From Chiua virens (Eukaryota > Basidiomycota > Agaricomycetes > Boletales > Boletaceae), in assembly GCA_019787685.1 (NCBI GenBank), contig JAHNUO010000017.1:620001-684000 (forward strand): a DNA stretch of 64,000 nucleotides. Direction: 5' to 3'. The notes beneath the pieces were generated by a model. It did no database searches and was not told the DNA's origin. It saw only the letters and a list, made by a program, of their open reading frames with translations. Of this stretch, positions 42,924 to 54,096 are shown piece by piece. How positions within the stretch are numbered: position 1 is the stretch's first letter; every line of letters starts with the position of its first letter. The translations under genes and the position numbers were made by a program.

Positions 42924-43809
42924 ATCTCTGTAAATCAACTATTGGCTGTTGGACTATCAACCCTATTCCCAGCAAACTCCTCCATTTGCTCCATGAAGAA
43001 GGGACATGACATCATCATGGTCGGAACACACTCGGAAGGACTTTACCACGTAAAACTCCAACCAGAGACTATGTTGGAGTCAGCACATGCCTCCATAGAC
43101 ATAAACCTCCTCCATCAACACATGGGACACATCTCCACCACTTGGATCAAGTCAATGGTCTGTGACGGAAACTACAGGGAATTGACACAGTCACTGGAAC
43201 TCCGAAATTCTGTGAACCATGCACTCTCGGAAAGATGAAGAAACTTCCCTTCAACTCCGAAACTGAACCCCACAGCTCCAGACCCCTACAAATCATACAC
43301 TCTGACATCGGAGGCCCTATCACTCCACAATCCCAGGAAGGATACAGATACTGGCTCCTTATAGTTGACAACTACTCCTGATTCCCATGGATATACTTCC
43401 TAGAGAAAAAGAGCAACATTGTCGAAACATACAAAACTTGGAAGACAGACATCCAACAAGCCCTCCGAAAAACCATTGAATCGGAGGAACTCTCAGAAAC
43501 CCACATTCAATTCCTCCGAACTGATGGTGGTGGAGAATACACAGGAGCAGAATTCTGAAACCAACTCCAACACAACAGCACGACACTTGAAACGTCTGCA
43601 CCATACACCCCAGAGCAAAATGGTCTTGCTGAACGCATGAACCAAACACTCTCCATGCTCGCAAACTCCATGCTCGAGGAATCCAAATTACCCAAGTCCT
43701 TCTGGTCCGACGCCATGTCAACTGCAGCATATATCACCACATGAAGTCCATCCTCCACCATCAAAGGAAATGTTCCTTACCAAATGCTCTTCAACCGAAA
43801 AGTTGATCC
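42924..43809 (+). pseudogene. copia integrase, 5' part
   Basis: Continues copia after gypsy B: the pre-integrase zinc finger (LLHQHMGHISTTWIKSMVCD, FCEPCTLGKMKK), then the integrase core (IIHSDIGGPITPQSQEGYRY, FLRTDGGGEYTGAEF, YTPEQNGLAERMNQTLSM, LPKSFWSDAM). TGA codons near 43,379, 43,557 and 43,743 fit CGA to TGA changes. It is cut by gypsy D at NRKVDP and continues at 15,931 on the minus strand. Confidence 0.8.
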
Positions 43810-44532
43810 TGTTACGATTTCTTTCTTTTCTTTGTTTCACTTGTACTACTCTGCTTTACTCGATACTTGGGTATCTTCGTATGCTCATCCGTATGTGTTT
43901 CATCTTACGCAACCAAGCATCGGCTTTACCCACATGCTTACTTATTCCATTCTTATCATCATCCGATGGCATCATACTTAGTCATTTCACCTTCGTCATT
44001 GTCCATTGCCTTCGCATCGTATGATTCCCCTTTTAGCCCTTCTTCCATTCCGCTCTTCTTGGCCACCCCTTTTGGATATTGTGCACTCCCCTTTTTGGCC
44101 CTTCGCTCTTCCGCTCTTCTGGCCTACCCCTTTTAGTTACTTGGTCCATGCACAATTCTCATAGTATAAATACCTTGCAGCGATACTCCTGTACTCTAGT
44201 CTTGATCTCCGCAATCTAGCTGAGTATCCCTGCCTCCACTCGGGAACACCCCTGTGACCTCCTTGACCCTCGACACCTACAGCCAACACCTAGGTTCCAC
44301 CTCGACTACAAGAGGAAGACCCTTGGTCCTTCGGGTATAGACTCCCAACAGGACGCTCTCAGCAACGCCTGAGTTCTAACTCAATTCCACTGTTGGCAAT
44401 ATGCTAACAGCAGACCTCCTTGAACTCTTACAGCACGCCATGTATCAAGTGGTGGTTGTTCGAGTTATTGCAGCCACTTGATTCTTAGCACTTTTGTGGC
44501 TACGCTAGGTCCTACCCGGATCTATCGTAACA
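43810..44532 (+). repeat. gypsy D 5' LTR
   Basis: 723 bp, TGTTACGATTTC to CGTAACA, with GATCC just outside it. TATAAATA is at 44,165-44,172, AGTCTTGATCT at 44,198-44,208, and the complementary PBS AGATCAAGACT at 44,535-44,545, 2 nt after the LTR. Confidence 0.85.
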
Positions 44533-44614
44533 TAAGATCAAGACTCCCATATACAGCCTGCTCTCATGCAGTTAGCTGCCCACCATTGCCGGACGACATC
44601 CCACCCATCCACTC

Positions 44615-45812
44615 TTGAACCCTAGTTGGAGTCTTCGGACGTCTAACACCCCTTTGTCTGATCTTTCAGATGACAACCCCAAACCCTCGACCCCACCTTC
44701 TGAACCCCAGGAGGAAAATCTCAACATCAACGTCGACCACCTTGACTCAGAAGATGAAACTCAGCAATTAGCTGAATGTCTCACCACATCCCAGAAGGCC
44801 CAATCCCGGACCATCATCTATCCGGAACCCCCTACCCTCAATCGTCCTACCACCAGGACCACCCCTGACCACTCCCACCACCTCATCTAGCAACATGTCT
44901 AGCAAGGCAGTTGAGCTTCGCCTCGGAAAACCCTCCACCTTTGACGGGTCCTACGACCGTGCCATCCCCTGGCTCAATGATGTTGCCACCTATCTCTTCG
45001 TCAATGACCCTATCTACGATACAGACAACAAACGTATCGCCTTTGCCCTCTCCTTCATGACCGAAGGATCTGCCAAGACCTGGGCAGATACCTTCCGCGC
45101 CAAGTCCATCCCACTCCATTCCTTTGGAACTTGGGGCGATTGGCAAACGGAGTTCCGCAAGGACTTCGAACACCATGACACCAAGGGCAATGGAATCGCC
45201 TGGCTCTCCACCACCCGCGTCGCCAAGAACGAAGATGTCCCCTCCTTCATCTCCTCCTTCCGCAACAAAGTCGCCACCACAGGGCTCACTGGCTCTGACT
45301 CCGTCCTCATCAACTTCTTCGTGGCCGGTCTTCCCCCATCCCTCATGAGGTGCATCCAAGGCATGGACACGGTCCCTACCACGATCGACAAGTAGTACAC
45401 CCAAGCCGTGCATTTCAAAACCCAATGGGAGCGTGCCAACGAGATCGCCCATCGAAACAAGAAGCCTGCTGCTGCCGTCGTCTTCCACGACAACCCCCCT
45501 CGCAAGAAGGAGCAAGACCCAGACGCCATGGATGTAGACGCTGTCCAAATCCCTCCCAAAATGACCGAAGCTGAGCATAAGCAATGCTTCGACAAGAACC
45601 TCTGCTTCCGGTGCCACTAACCCAGCCATCACACCTCCTCCTGCCTGGTCTTCGTGACCAAACCCTCGACTACTCCTGTATCAACCTCCAAAAAGGTGCG
45701 GAAAGCAGAACCCAAAGCAGAACCCGTTCCCACTCTTGTCGAAGTAGAAGATGACGACGAAGAGGACGCTATGAGTGTCAACAAGGTGACCACTCCGGTC
45801 ACAGGTTTTTAA
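44615..45812 (+). pseudogene. gag: gypsy D Gag remnant
   Basis: Same protein as gypsy B Gag (VELRLGKPSTFDGSYDRA, LSFMTEGSAKTWADTF). A TAG replaces the Trp of TIDKWYTQA at 45,393-45,395, and the zinc knuckle breaks at CFRCH. The first ATG is at 44,895. It ends GGTTTTTAA as in B. Confidence 0.8.
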
Positions 45813-47621
45813 GGAGGAAGACCGATTTGATGCTGGTATCTTCCCATTCTCATACCCATGTACTAGTGGCTGAGCTTTCATCCCAATCTATGCAAATCCC
45901 TGTTAGATTGAACACTACTAGTACCTCCAAAGACATCGACACCTGCGCCCTCATTGACTCTGGGGCCGGGATCAACTGTATCGACTGGCACTTCATCCAG
46001 AAGAACAAGTTTCCCAAAGAGCGTCTTCCGAAACCTATCCCGGTTAGGAATGTCGACGCTACCATGAACAAAAACGGTGACATCAAGTTCACCACCACCC
46101 TCCGGATTGCCCTTGGTGGAGTACTCCAACATGTCAAGTTCCACATTATCCATTGTGGTTCAGAAAACGTAATCCTCGGACTCCCTTGGCTTAAGGCGAC
46201 CAACCCTGTCATCAACTGGGTTGCCAAAACCATCTCCATCTCCACTCCCGAACCTGACCTACCCCCTATCACCACCAATGAACCTCGCCACTCCACCAAG
46301 CTCGCCCATCCTCCACCAAACCACCCGGTCCGCCACCTTGATACTGATCCCATCTGGGATGGTAAACTCTACGACTACCTCGACACCCAACAGGGCCATT
46401 GCTTCATGATTGGTGCTGTACAACACTCTGTGAACTGTGTCATGCATGCGGGGCGTCGCTTCGTTCGGACCACCCAACCCGAGAAGCTCACCAATGCCAC
46501 CTCCCTTGCAGCTGCAGCCCCAAAAGCCAAGGTTACCCTCCCTTCGGAATATCAGGAATTTGAATCCGTATTCGCGAAGGAACCCTTCAACCAGATGCCT
46601 CCATCCTGATCCTGTGACCACGAGATCCACCTCAAGGACTTGTTCCAACCCAAGGTTGGGAAAGTCTACCCCTTGTCCCCCGATGAACGGAAAGCAACCG
46701 ACGAATTCATCAATGAACACCTTGCCAATGGTAAGATCCGCCCCTCTAACTCCCCACAGGCCTCCCCTTTCTTCTTCATCAAAACAAAAAGGATGGCAAA
46801 CTCCGACCCTGCCAAGATTACCGTTACATCAACAAACATACCGTCCGTGATGCTTACCCCTTGCCCTTGATCACCAACCTCGTCAACAAACTCAAAGACG
46901 CTAAGCTCTTCACCAAGTTTGATGTCCAATGGGAATACAACAATGTCTGAATCAAAGTCGGACACCAATGGAAAGCCGCCTTCATCACCCATCGTGGCCT
47001 CTTCGAACCCACGGTCATGTTCTTCGGACTGACCAACTCCCCCGCCACATTCCAACGATTCATGAACGACTCCTTCTGCGATATGATCGCCGAAGGATGG
47101 CTCGTTATCTATATGGACAACCTCCTGATCTTCTCGGAGAATGAGGCAGATCACACGGAACGCACCAAGCGCGTTCTCGCCTGCATGAAGGAACTCGACC
47201 TTCACCTCAAACTCGAAAAATGTCACTTCGCCACTACTGAGGTCAAATACCTTGGTATGATCACTCGCCCCAGTGAACTCGCCATGGACCCCATCAAAGT
47301 TGCTGGCATCGCTGACTGGCCAACTCCCACCAAGCTCAAGGACATCCAATTGTTCATGGGCTTTGCCAACTTCTACCATCGGTTCATCCCCGACTACTCG
47401 ACCATCACTCAACCCCTCATCAATCTGACCAAGAAAGACGCTCCTTGGACTTGGGGATCCCCTCAGGTCAATGCCTTTGAACGCCTTAAAAAGGCCTTCA
47501 CCACGGATCCAGTTCTCTGGTTTCCCGACACCTCTTGACCCTTCGCCATCGCTACGGATGCGTCCAAATACGCTACCAGCGGTGTTCTCCTCCAGACCGA
47601 CGTCAATGGTGACTGGAAACC
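45813..47621 (+). pseudogene. pol: gypsy D: 5' half of pol
   Basis: Protease with an intact Asp (LIDSGAGINCIDWHF), then RT to RNase H (ATDASKYATSGVLLQTD), ending NGDWKP at the family-C insertion; the rest is gypsy A at 20,523. A TGA replaces Arg in PPSxSCDHE near 46,606, another breaks EYNNVxIK near 46,950, and TGA precedes PFAIATD at about 47,536. The RT box reads YMDN (AAC at 47,119-47,121), not YMDD, a CpG to CpA change. Confidence 0.8.
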
Positions 47622-48054
47622 TGAAACAACCTAGAACAACCTAGACTGTTAAAGTTGTAGTGGTGTAGTGAAGAGGGGGTTCAGTCCAGTGAAGAGGCGA
47701 AAACTCCAAGAGAACTTTGTTAGAGCTCTCTGGCTGTCATTCATGGGGTTTATATACTACATGGATTTCGGAGTTCTAATCTGAGTATGAACTATGTAGA
47801 TAAGCATACTGTATCCTATTGGATGATAAGGTGTGAATCGATATGAGTCATAGATAAGAGCATAGCCTTGCACTGCTGGTGATGAGTCAGTGATAAGGGA
47901 AATGAAAAGATAAGAGGCATGTGTTGATGGATGCTGTGTTATTGTGGCAGCCAATTGGATATGATCCTTTGGACAGCCTTGACATGAGGCGTGTATCCTT
48001 TAGAATAAATCGAATGTAGGAGTTGTGAAGTGAGGAAAAGTTGGTATCGTAACA
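47622..48054 (-). repeat. gypsy C 3' LTR
   Basis: 433 bp. The pol frame reads through the purine tract into this LTR and stops at 48,000-48,002, so the last ~18 residues of Pol are LTR-encoded. Confidence 0.9.
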
Positions 48055-51000
48055 CTATCCCCCTTCTGTTGATCAGACTCTGAATGATCTGTTTCATAAT
48101 TGAGACAATGGAGACTATCCTCATCTTCGCTTGTAGTTTTATCGTTATAATGTCGAAACATGGAGTTGAATTCGGTTTGTGTGACTTTTAGTTTTCTTGG
48201 GGCATCCGGATGTGCTTCGTGGAAGTCAGAGATAAGATCTGGTGCATTCTTTAGATTCTTTAGGGGTTCCCAAGTTCTTTTGTCATCATCATAACCTTTC
48301 CAGTGTATGAGATATTCTAAGTGTTGTCCTTTCATTTGGGAATCAACAATATAGTCTGCTTCGAATTCTTCTTCTCGGTCATCTCCGATTACGACAGGTC
48401 GCGGTTTGTAAACCGGTTGTTCTGGTAGATGTTCCTTATAAGGTTTGACCTGAGAAATATTTACAACTGGGTGTATTCGCATAGAGCGTGGGAGTCGAAG
48501 TTTTAAAGCATTCGGTCCGTGCATGGATATTATGTCATAGGGTCCAATCCACTTGTCTGTGAATTTGGGGTGTTGTTTTATCTTTAAGTTTGCTGTAGAG
48601 AGCCAGACCTTATCTCCAATTGAATAGGAAGGGGGTTCTGATCTCGATCTATCTGCGATGTTTTTCATGTTTTCCACGGCTTTATCTATATTAGATTTGG
48701 TTTGTTCTAGAACTTCGGAGAAATCCGTGATAAAGTTCTGAGCAGCCGGGTTTTTCATGGATTGTGGCATAATTCCCATTCTAGGAACATAGGACCATGT
48801 GATTTCGAATGGTGAGAATTTAGTGGCAGTGTGTTTCTTGCTGTTATAGGAGAATTGTGCGAGAGGTAGCCAGTCGGCCCATGTGTTATCTTTCTCGGCA
48901 CAGAACATGCGAAGATACTGTTGCACTTCTCGGTTCATTCGTTCCGATTGTCCATCCGTTTGTGGGTGGTGTGCGGTACTTAATTTGGGTGTTATTTTTA
49001 ACCCTGAGCATATATCTTTCATAAGTTGGGAAGCGAATTGCAGTCCTCTATCTGATATGATGGTTTTAGGGAGACCATGATGTTTCCATATGTGTGAGAG
49101 ATATAGTTTAGCGAGATCCATAGATGTACACGTTTTGTGGCATGGAATGAATTCAACTTCTTTTGAGAAGCGATCCACAACCGTGAGAATGGAATCATAG
49201 GAGTGTGAAAGTGGGAGGTCGGTAATGAAATCTGCTGAGATATCTTCCCATGGTAATGACGGCGTTTCTAAGGGTTGCAGGAGTCCTGCTGTTTTCTGAT
49301 TGGAACCCTTGAATCGAGCGCATCTTTCACAATGTGAGACATAATTTTTGACTTCTTCGTTCATTCGAGGCCAAATGTAGGTTCGCGATAGAAGTTCTAG
49401 AGTTTTGTCATAACCGGGATGTCCTGCTTCCGGTGTGTCATGAAACATAGTGATAGATTTGGTGCGTAAAGCATCTGGAATGAAGATCCTATCCCCCTTT
49501 CTAAGGAAGGCGTCCTCGACTTTATATCCGATAGAAAGTAAGTGTTTCATGGCATTAGGTGATAATTTCATAGTTTCATGTTGTACGTCAGATAAGAATT
49601 GATCACCATTGTATAGGAGAGTGACGGCTGATCTGATTTTAGATGGGTCCATGAGAAGGATTCCTTTGTTATCATCTTCAATTCCGATCATGTGATCTTC
49701 TCGTCTACTTAAGGCATCTGCTTTTCCCATAGTAACTCCAGCCTTGTGGTGCCAAGTGAAGTTAAAGCGTGAGAGATATTGTGCCCATCTCGCTTGTCTT
49801 CGGTTAAGATCTTGGCGTGTCATAAACCACGTAAGGTTCTGGTGGTCATTCCATATTTCAAATTCATATTTTGCACCCTCAAGGTAGTGGCACCATAGTT
49901 CTAGAGAGCGGATAACCGAGAGCATTTCTTTATCGGCTATTGGATAATTCCGTTCTTCTGGGGTCATAGAGTGGCTATTATAAGCGACAGGGTGCCAAAG
50001 TCCTTCTTTTTCTAGAGATAGAACTGCTCCTGTAGCAAAATCCGATGAATCGCATTCTAAGCGATACTTGGCATTCTGATCCGGATAAGCTAGGATAGGG
50101 GCTGTCGTAAAAGCCTTTTTAAGCATAGTGAATGCTTCGTCACAAGCGAAGGTCCATTCAAATTTCTGATCCTTTTTTGTGAGGTCATGTAATGGTCATG
50201 CTATTTTTCCATAATCTTTAATGAATCTCCGATAGAAGTTGGCAAGTCTGAGGAAACTTCTGATGTGTTTGACTGAGGTGGGAGTAGGCCAATCAGCGAC
50301 TGCTTTGGTCTTTTCGTTATCCATTTTTATTCCATCAGTTCCCACGATCATTCCGAGGAAGTCCACTTCTTTTACGCGGAAGAAGCATTTTTCTGGTTTT
50401 ACGTAAAGGTCATTTTCTTCAAGACGTTTAAGTACTTCGAGTACGATTTTGTCATGAGTTTCATAATTGTCGGTGTTTGTAAATATCATGAGGTCATCGA
50501 TGTAGACGACAACGACGCCATTCATATCGGCAAAGATTTCGTTCATCATAGTTTGAAACGTTGCTGGTGAGTTGCATAATCCAAAGTACATGACGATGGA
50601 TTCGAAAGAACCTCGGTGACAGACAAATGCTGCTTTCCATTCATCGCCTTCTTTGATGTGTACGTTATTGTATCCCCATCGGAGATCCATTTTCGTAAAA
50701 AGCTTAGCGTCTTTTAATTTATCCACGAGCTGCGAAATGAGTGGCAAGGGGTAGTTATTCTTAGTCGTGTGTTCGTTTAGGTAGCGGTAATCCTGGACCA
50801 TACGCTTCTTTCCATCTTTCTTTGGGACAAAGAAGACCGGAGATGTCTGTTCGGACTTAGAGGGTCTGATGTAACCTTTCTTTAATTGGTCATCAATGAA
50901 TGCGGAGACCTCCTCTTGTTCTGTGACAGAGAGGGGTATTAAGCGACCCTTCTTGGGAACAAAAGACTCTTTTAGGTCAATGTGGTGATCCCATGGTTTG

Positions 51001-51843
51001 CGTAATGGTATCCTTTCGGATTCCGTTTTTCCAAATACTTTAGCATATTTTAAATATTCTCGTGGGACCATCTCTTCAAGAGTGCGTTCCTTAGGAGGAG
51101 AAGGTGGAGTTTCCATGTTTGCGGTAAAAATACGAGATTCCGCGATTGAGTTTGCATATTTGAGTTCTTCTGCGATAATGGAATCCAAGAAATCGTCTTC
51201 TTCTTGAGAATGACATGATTCAGGACATCTCCGCATTACAACCGATCCAGTGGACCAATCAATATGGGGATTGTGGTGCTTTAACCATGTATATCCGAGG
51301 ATAAGGTCGTTCTTTCCAAGGTTGGTAATTTCTGCATCCACTATTTCCCTGTGTCCTTTGTAATCGATTAATATTTGTGTGGCGTGAGTAATAGAACCCA
51401 CTTGATTCTTGGTTCCGTCAACATTGAAAACTTGTATGGCATGAGGTAGCGCATGAGTAGGGAGTTTGTGCTTAGCAACATAATCCTCGTGTATGAAGAT
51501 CGCATTAGCTCCACTATCGAGAAGCGCTTTTGCTCCGACATAACCAATTTGGTTTACTGGGGATACCAAAATTGGTAATACTATTTCTTTTTCTACCGAT
51601 GTAGATCTAATGAAAGACCCATTGGGTATTTGTTTTGGGACAGAATTAAGCACGGAACTATCGTGTCCGCCGCGCTCCGCAGAGACGCTGTCAACGCTTT
51701 CGTTTTCTGTTGTTTTTGGTGATTTAGGTAGTTTATCCTCTTGCCAGGGAGGTATTTCGGGATATTTGAAATTAAACTTTAAAGAAACGGTGTTTTCATA
51801 TTCTTTAGGAAGGGTAGCGCGAACGTGAGATCCCAGTTTACTC
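48000..51843 (-). pseudogene. pol: gypsy C Pol with one nonsense codon
   Basis: -1 frame from the slippery site at 51,857. Protease ALLDSGANAIFIHEDYV, RT with FFVPKKDGKKRMVQDYRYLN and YIDDLMIF, RNase H (ECDSSDFATGAVLSLEKEG), integrase HHCC and core (ITDLPLSHSYDSILTVVDRF, DRGLQFASQLM, HPQTDGQSERMNREVQQYL), chromodomain (EEEFEADYIVDSQMKG, YLIHWKGYDDDKRTWEP). A TGA at 50,196-50,198 interrupts KIAxPLHDLTKKD where Arg is expected (CGA to TGA). Everything else is open. Confidence 0.85.
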
Positions 51844-53026
51844 AGTTCGCCTTGCCTTTTCCCTTTCCATTCTTGTTTTCATACATATCGAAGTAGTATG
51901 CTTGTACTTCCTCAGGGGACATCCCTCGGATGGCGGCAAAGGGGTCTTTGGCCGGTACAGATGCGGAAGTGGTGGAAGTAGAAGATATTGTCTTCTTTTC
52001 TTCCTTGTTTGTCGAGCGGACTTTGCGCGAGCATTGCGTCTTATGAGATCCGCCGTACCACTTGCATTCACTGCACTGGTTTTTAGGTTTGGTGCAATCG
52101 TTGGTTCTGTGACCTGCACCGCCACAGTTGTAGCATTTGCTGTTATTGGTCTTCTTTTGACCCATGGCTCTTACTTCTTTTCCTGTGAACCAGCCATCTT
52201 CGTCTCTTTCGGCGTAAGTGGCTTGGCCAATATCCATAGCATTGGGATCTTTATACTTTTTGTAGCGGTCTGGTCGCACGTAGTTTAGTGCTTCCATGGC
52301 GTTTCCCGCTGTTCGGATCCAGGAAAGGTAGGTGATGACCGCATGATCACGGTCAGATTCATATTCTTTGTGACTGGGGTCCATGTACATTGGATGGAAG
52401 GGGTCTACCCTGTGCCTGTCACGGAAGATTTGGTATATGATGGAGTGGGCAGTGTTTGCCTCAAGGAGTCTTATCACGTGGGAAGGATCAATGTGTGCTT
52501 GTAGCCACAGAGCTTCCCATTGGACGATATAGTCCTCCACTCTCATCGTTCCTTGTTTTAGATTTTCTAATTGGGATCTTGCCCAATCGACCTTGTTGTT
52601 TTGGCGGAACATCCCTTCGATGTCCTGTACTAATGTTGCCCATGTGAGAGCGGAGCCTTTAGCTAAGCGCATTTCTGCAAATTGCGCCGCTTTCCTTCCT
52701 TTTAGCCGTGAGAGTCCAGCTTGTATGGCCCTGTATGAGCCCTTTGGAATGGCGAGATTGTTGACTTCGAGCCATCCTTTCATTTTGGCCCACCATTCTT
52801 CGAATTTAGCCATTTCTCCGTCATATGACCCTGGGTCTGCGAAGATTTCGACTTTAGAGGATGAGGCTGCTGCTTGTGGCGGTATTACGGGTAAGGCATT
52901 GAGTTGCCCTTCTAGGGCGCTGATAAGGGTAGCTTGTTCTGCGACTAGGACGAATGCAGCTTGTAGCCGGTCTCTGTTTGTGTGGGAAGTGTCGTTTATG
53001 ACTCCGAGCGCAGTGTGGTAATCCAT
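51842..53026 (-). CDS. gag: gypsy C Gag
   Basis: 394 codons, ATG at 53,026. Capsid core FEEWWAKMKGWLEVNNLAI, KGSALTWATLVQDIEGMF and VEDYIVQWEALWLQAHI, with two zinc-knuckle-like motifs CYNCGGAGHRTNDC and CSECKWYGGSHKTQC. It ends in a Lys/Gly tail with the slippery site G_GGA_AAA (51,857-51,863) 13 nt before the TGA. Confidence 0.85.
   Translation of the reverse strand: MDYHTALGVINDTSHTNRDRLQAAFVLVAEQATLISALEGQLNALPVIPPQAAASSSKVEIFADPGSYDGEMAKFEEWWAKMKGWLEVNNLAIPKGSYRAIQAGLSRLKGRKAAQFAEMRLAKGSALTWATLVQDIEGMFRQNNKVDWARSQLENLKQGTMRVEDYIVQWEALWLQAHIDPSHVIRLLEANTAHSIIYQIFRDRHRVDPFHPMYMDPSHKEYESDRDHAVITYLSWIRTAGNAMEALNYVRPDRYKKYKDPNAMDIGQATYAERDEDGWFTGKEVRAMGQKKTNNSKCYNCGGAGHRTNDCTKPKNQCSECKWYGGSHKTQCSRKVRSTNKEEKKTISSTSTTSASVPAKDPFAAIRGMSPEEVQAYYFDMYENKNGKGKGKAN
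51857..51863 (-). promoter_or_regulatory. -1 ribosomal frameshift heptamer, gypsy C
   Basis: G_GGA_AAA in the gag frame. After a -1 slip the frame is open without any ATG for about 70 codons, joining Gag to protease. Confidence 0.65.
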
Positions 53027-53285
53027 ATTGATTTGGTAATTTACCAGGCGTCAGTTGCTGGTTCTGGTGCTCCCCAAGCGTTAGCAGTCGCTGTGCCGTA
53101 TTCTTCGTAAGGTGAGAAGAGGCCGAAGGTGACTGCGAAAGGGTAGTCTCGTCGTTTGATAGAGACGTAAATTGGTCGTTGAGTTCTTGTACCTTGTTTG
53201 TAAGGTAGAAAGCGATGTAACCAAAGAAGTAGGTGGTGAGAGTGCAAGAGATGATGAGTGCGATTGCGACGAGTTCCCAAGACAT
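52854..53285 (-). CDS. small transmembrane protein ORF 5' of gypsy C gag
   Basis: ATG at 53,285 opens MSWELVAIALIISCTLTTYF, a single hydrophobic segment (residues ~5-28), followed by a polar, helical NKVQELNDQFTSLSNDETTL. The last third overlaps the start of gag in another frame, so the functional product may be shorter. No homologue is recognised; membrane anchoring of assembly or an env-like role are guesses. Confidence 0.45.
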   Translation of the reverse strand: MSWELVAIALIISCTLTTYFFGYIAFYLTNKVQELNDQFTSLSNDETTLSQSPSASSHLTKNTAQRLLTLGEHQNQQLTPGKLPNQYGLPHCARSHKRHFPHKQRPATSCIRPSRRTSYPYQRPRRATQCLTRNTATSSSLIL

Positions 53286-53299
53286 AAAAGAATTTCTAT

Positions 53300-53863
53300 T
53301 TAGAGAAATCGGGAGGGGATCCTAAGAGTATTCCTAGGTCTAAAGTAGGGGAATTCGGGGTTGTCGTACTGTGAGTAAGGGCGAATGCGCGTAGGTACTC
53401 GGTTAGCCCTGTAGCGTCTCAGGATTCTCTTTCTCTCGAGATCTGTCCTGGCGTTCCTTCTCTCAATCTCTCTGGGTGGGAGCCAATCATTTGGATCTCC
53501 TAAACTTTCCTCCGATGGTTCTCTCAAAGGAGCTGGTGGGAAAGGGGAAGGTTCTCTTTCGGGAATGGGAGCGGGAAAGTATTCGCGCTTGACCTCAGGT
53601 TCCTCGGTTGGATACCTTAATTCCGGGCTGTCGGACCGGGTTGACTCTCGTTCACTAGAGTAGTCTGGTAAGGGGGTGGTTTCCCCTAGAAAGTGGCCTA
53701 ATAAGGCGTGGAAGATTTCGGTGTCGGTGCGGTCTTCGGGATCAAGGTCCTCAAGAGCGACGACTTCTGCGAGATATGCTGCGTCGAAGACGTAGGGTTC
53801 ATCAACAAGGTCAGGGTAAGCCTCTTCGGCTGCTGCGATGGCTGAGAGGGGTAGGTTCGACAC
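53300..53863 (-). CDS. acidic/Pro-rich ORF 5' of gypsy C gag
   Basis: 187 codons open, acidic N-terminus (VVALEDLDPEDRTDTEIFHA), Pro-rich middle (FPAPIPEREPSPFPPAPLRE) and Arg-rich C-terminus (RKRILRRYRANRVPTRIRPY). There is no ATG at the start; a splice acceptor (AATCAG) precedes it, so it may be a second exon of a leader-spliced transcript. Unknown function. Confidence 0.4.
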   Translation of the reverse strand: MSNLPLSAIAAAEEAYPDLVDEPYVFDAAYLAEVVALEDLDPEDRTDTEIFHALLGHFLGETTPLPDYSSERESTRSDSPELRYPTEEPEVKREYFPAPIPEREPSPFPPAPLREPSEESLGDPNDWLPPREIERRNARTDLERKRILRRYRANRVPTRIRPYSQYDNPEFPYFRPRNTLRIPSRFL

Positions 53864-54083
53864 TGATTGGGCAGGTCAGTTAAGATCTCCTTTCTGGTCA
53901 AGGGTGCGCTATCTGCTTCTGCGTATGCTAGACCTTGAGTCTTTTGCAAATCAGCTTATTGGTAGCAGATGTTCCAACTACTTTTCAAACTTGGGACTTA
54001 CTTGGGCCTGGTTGTGTTATTTTGTAGTAGGGGCTACGACGAGGTTGTGACTTGACAGTAGTCGATCAACGGCGAAGATAAAC

Positions 54084-54094
54084 AACAAAGTTCT
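54084..54094 (-). promoter_or_regulatory. gypsy C self-priming PBS
   Basis: In element sense AGAACTTTGTT, 2 nt after the 5' LTR, is the exact 11-nt complement of AACAAAGTTCT at 54,186-54,196 in the LTR, about 35 nt after the TATATAAA box (54,224-54,231). Confidence 0.75.
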
Positions 54095-54096
54095 AA

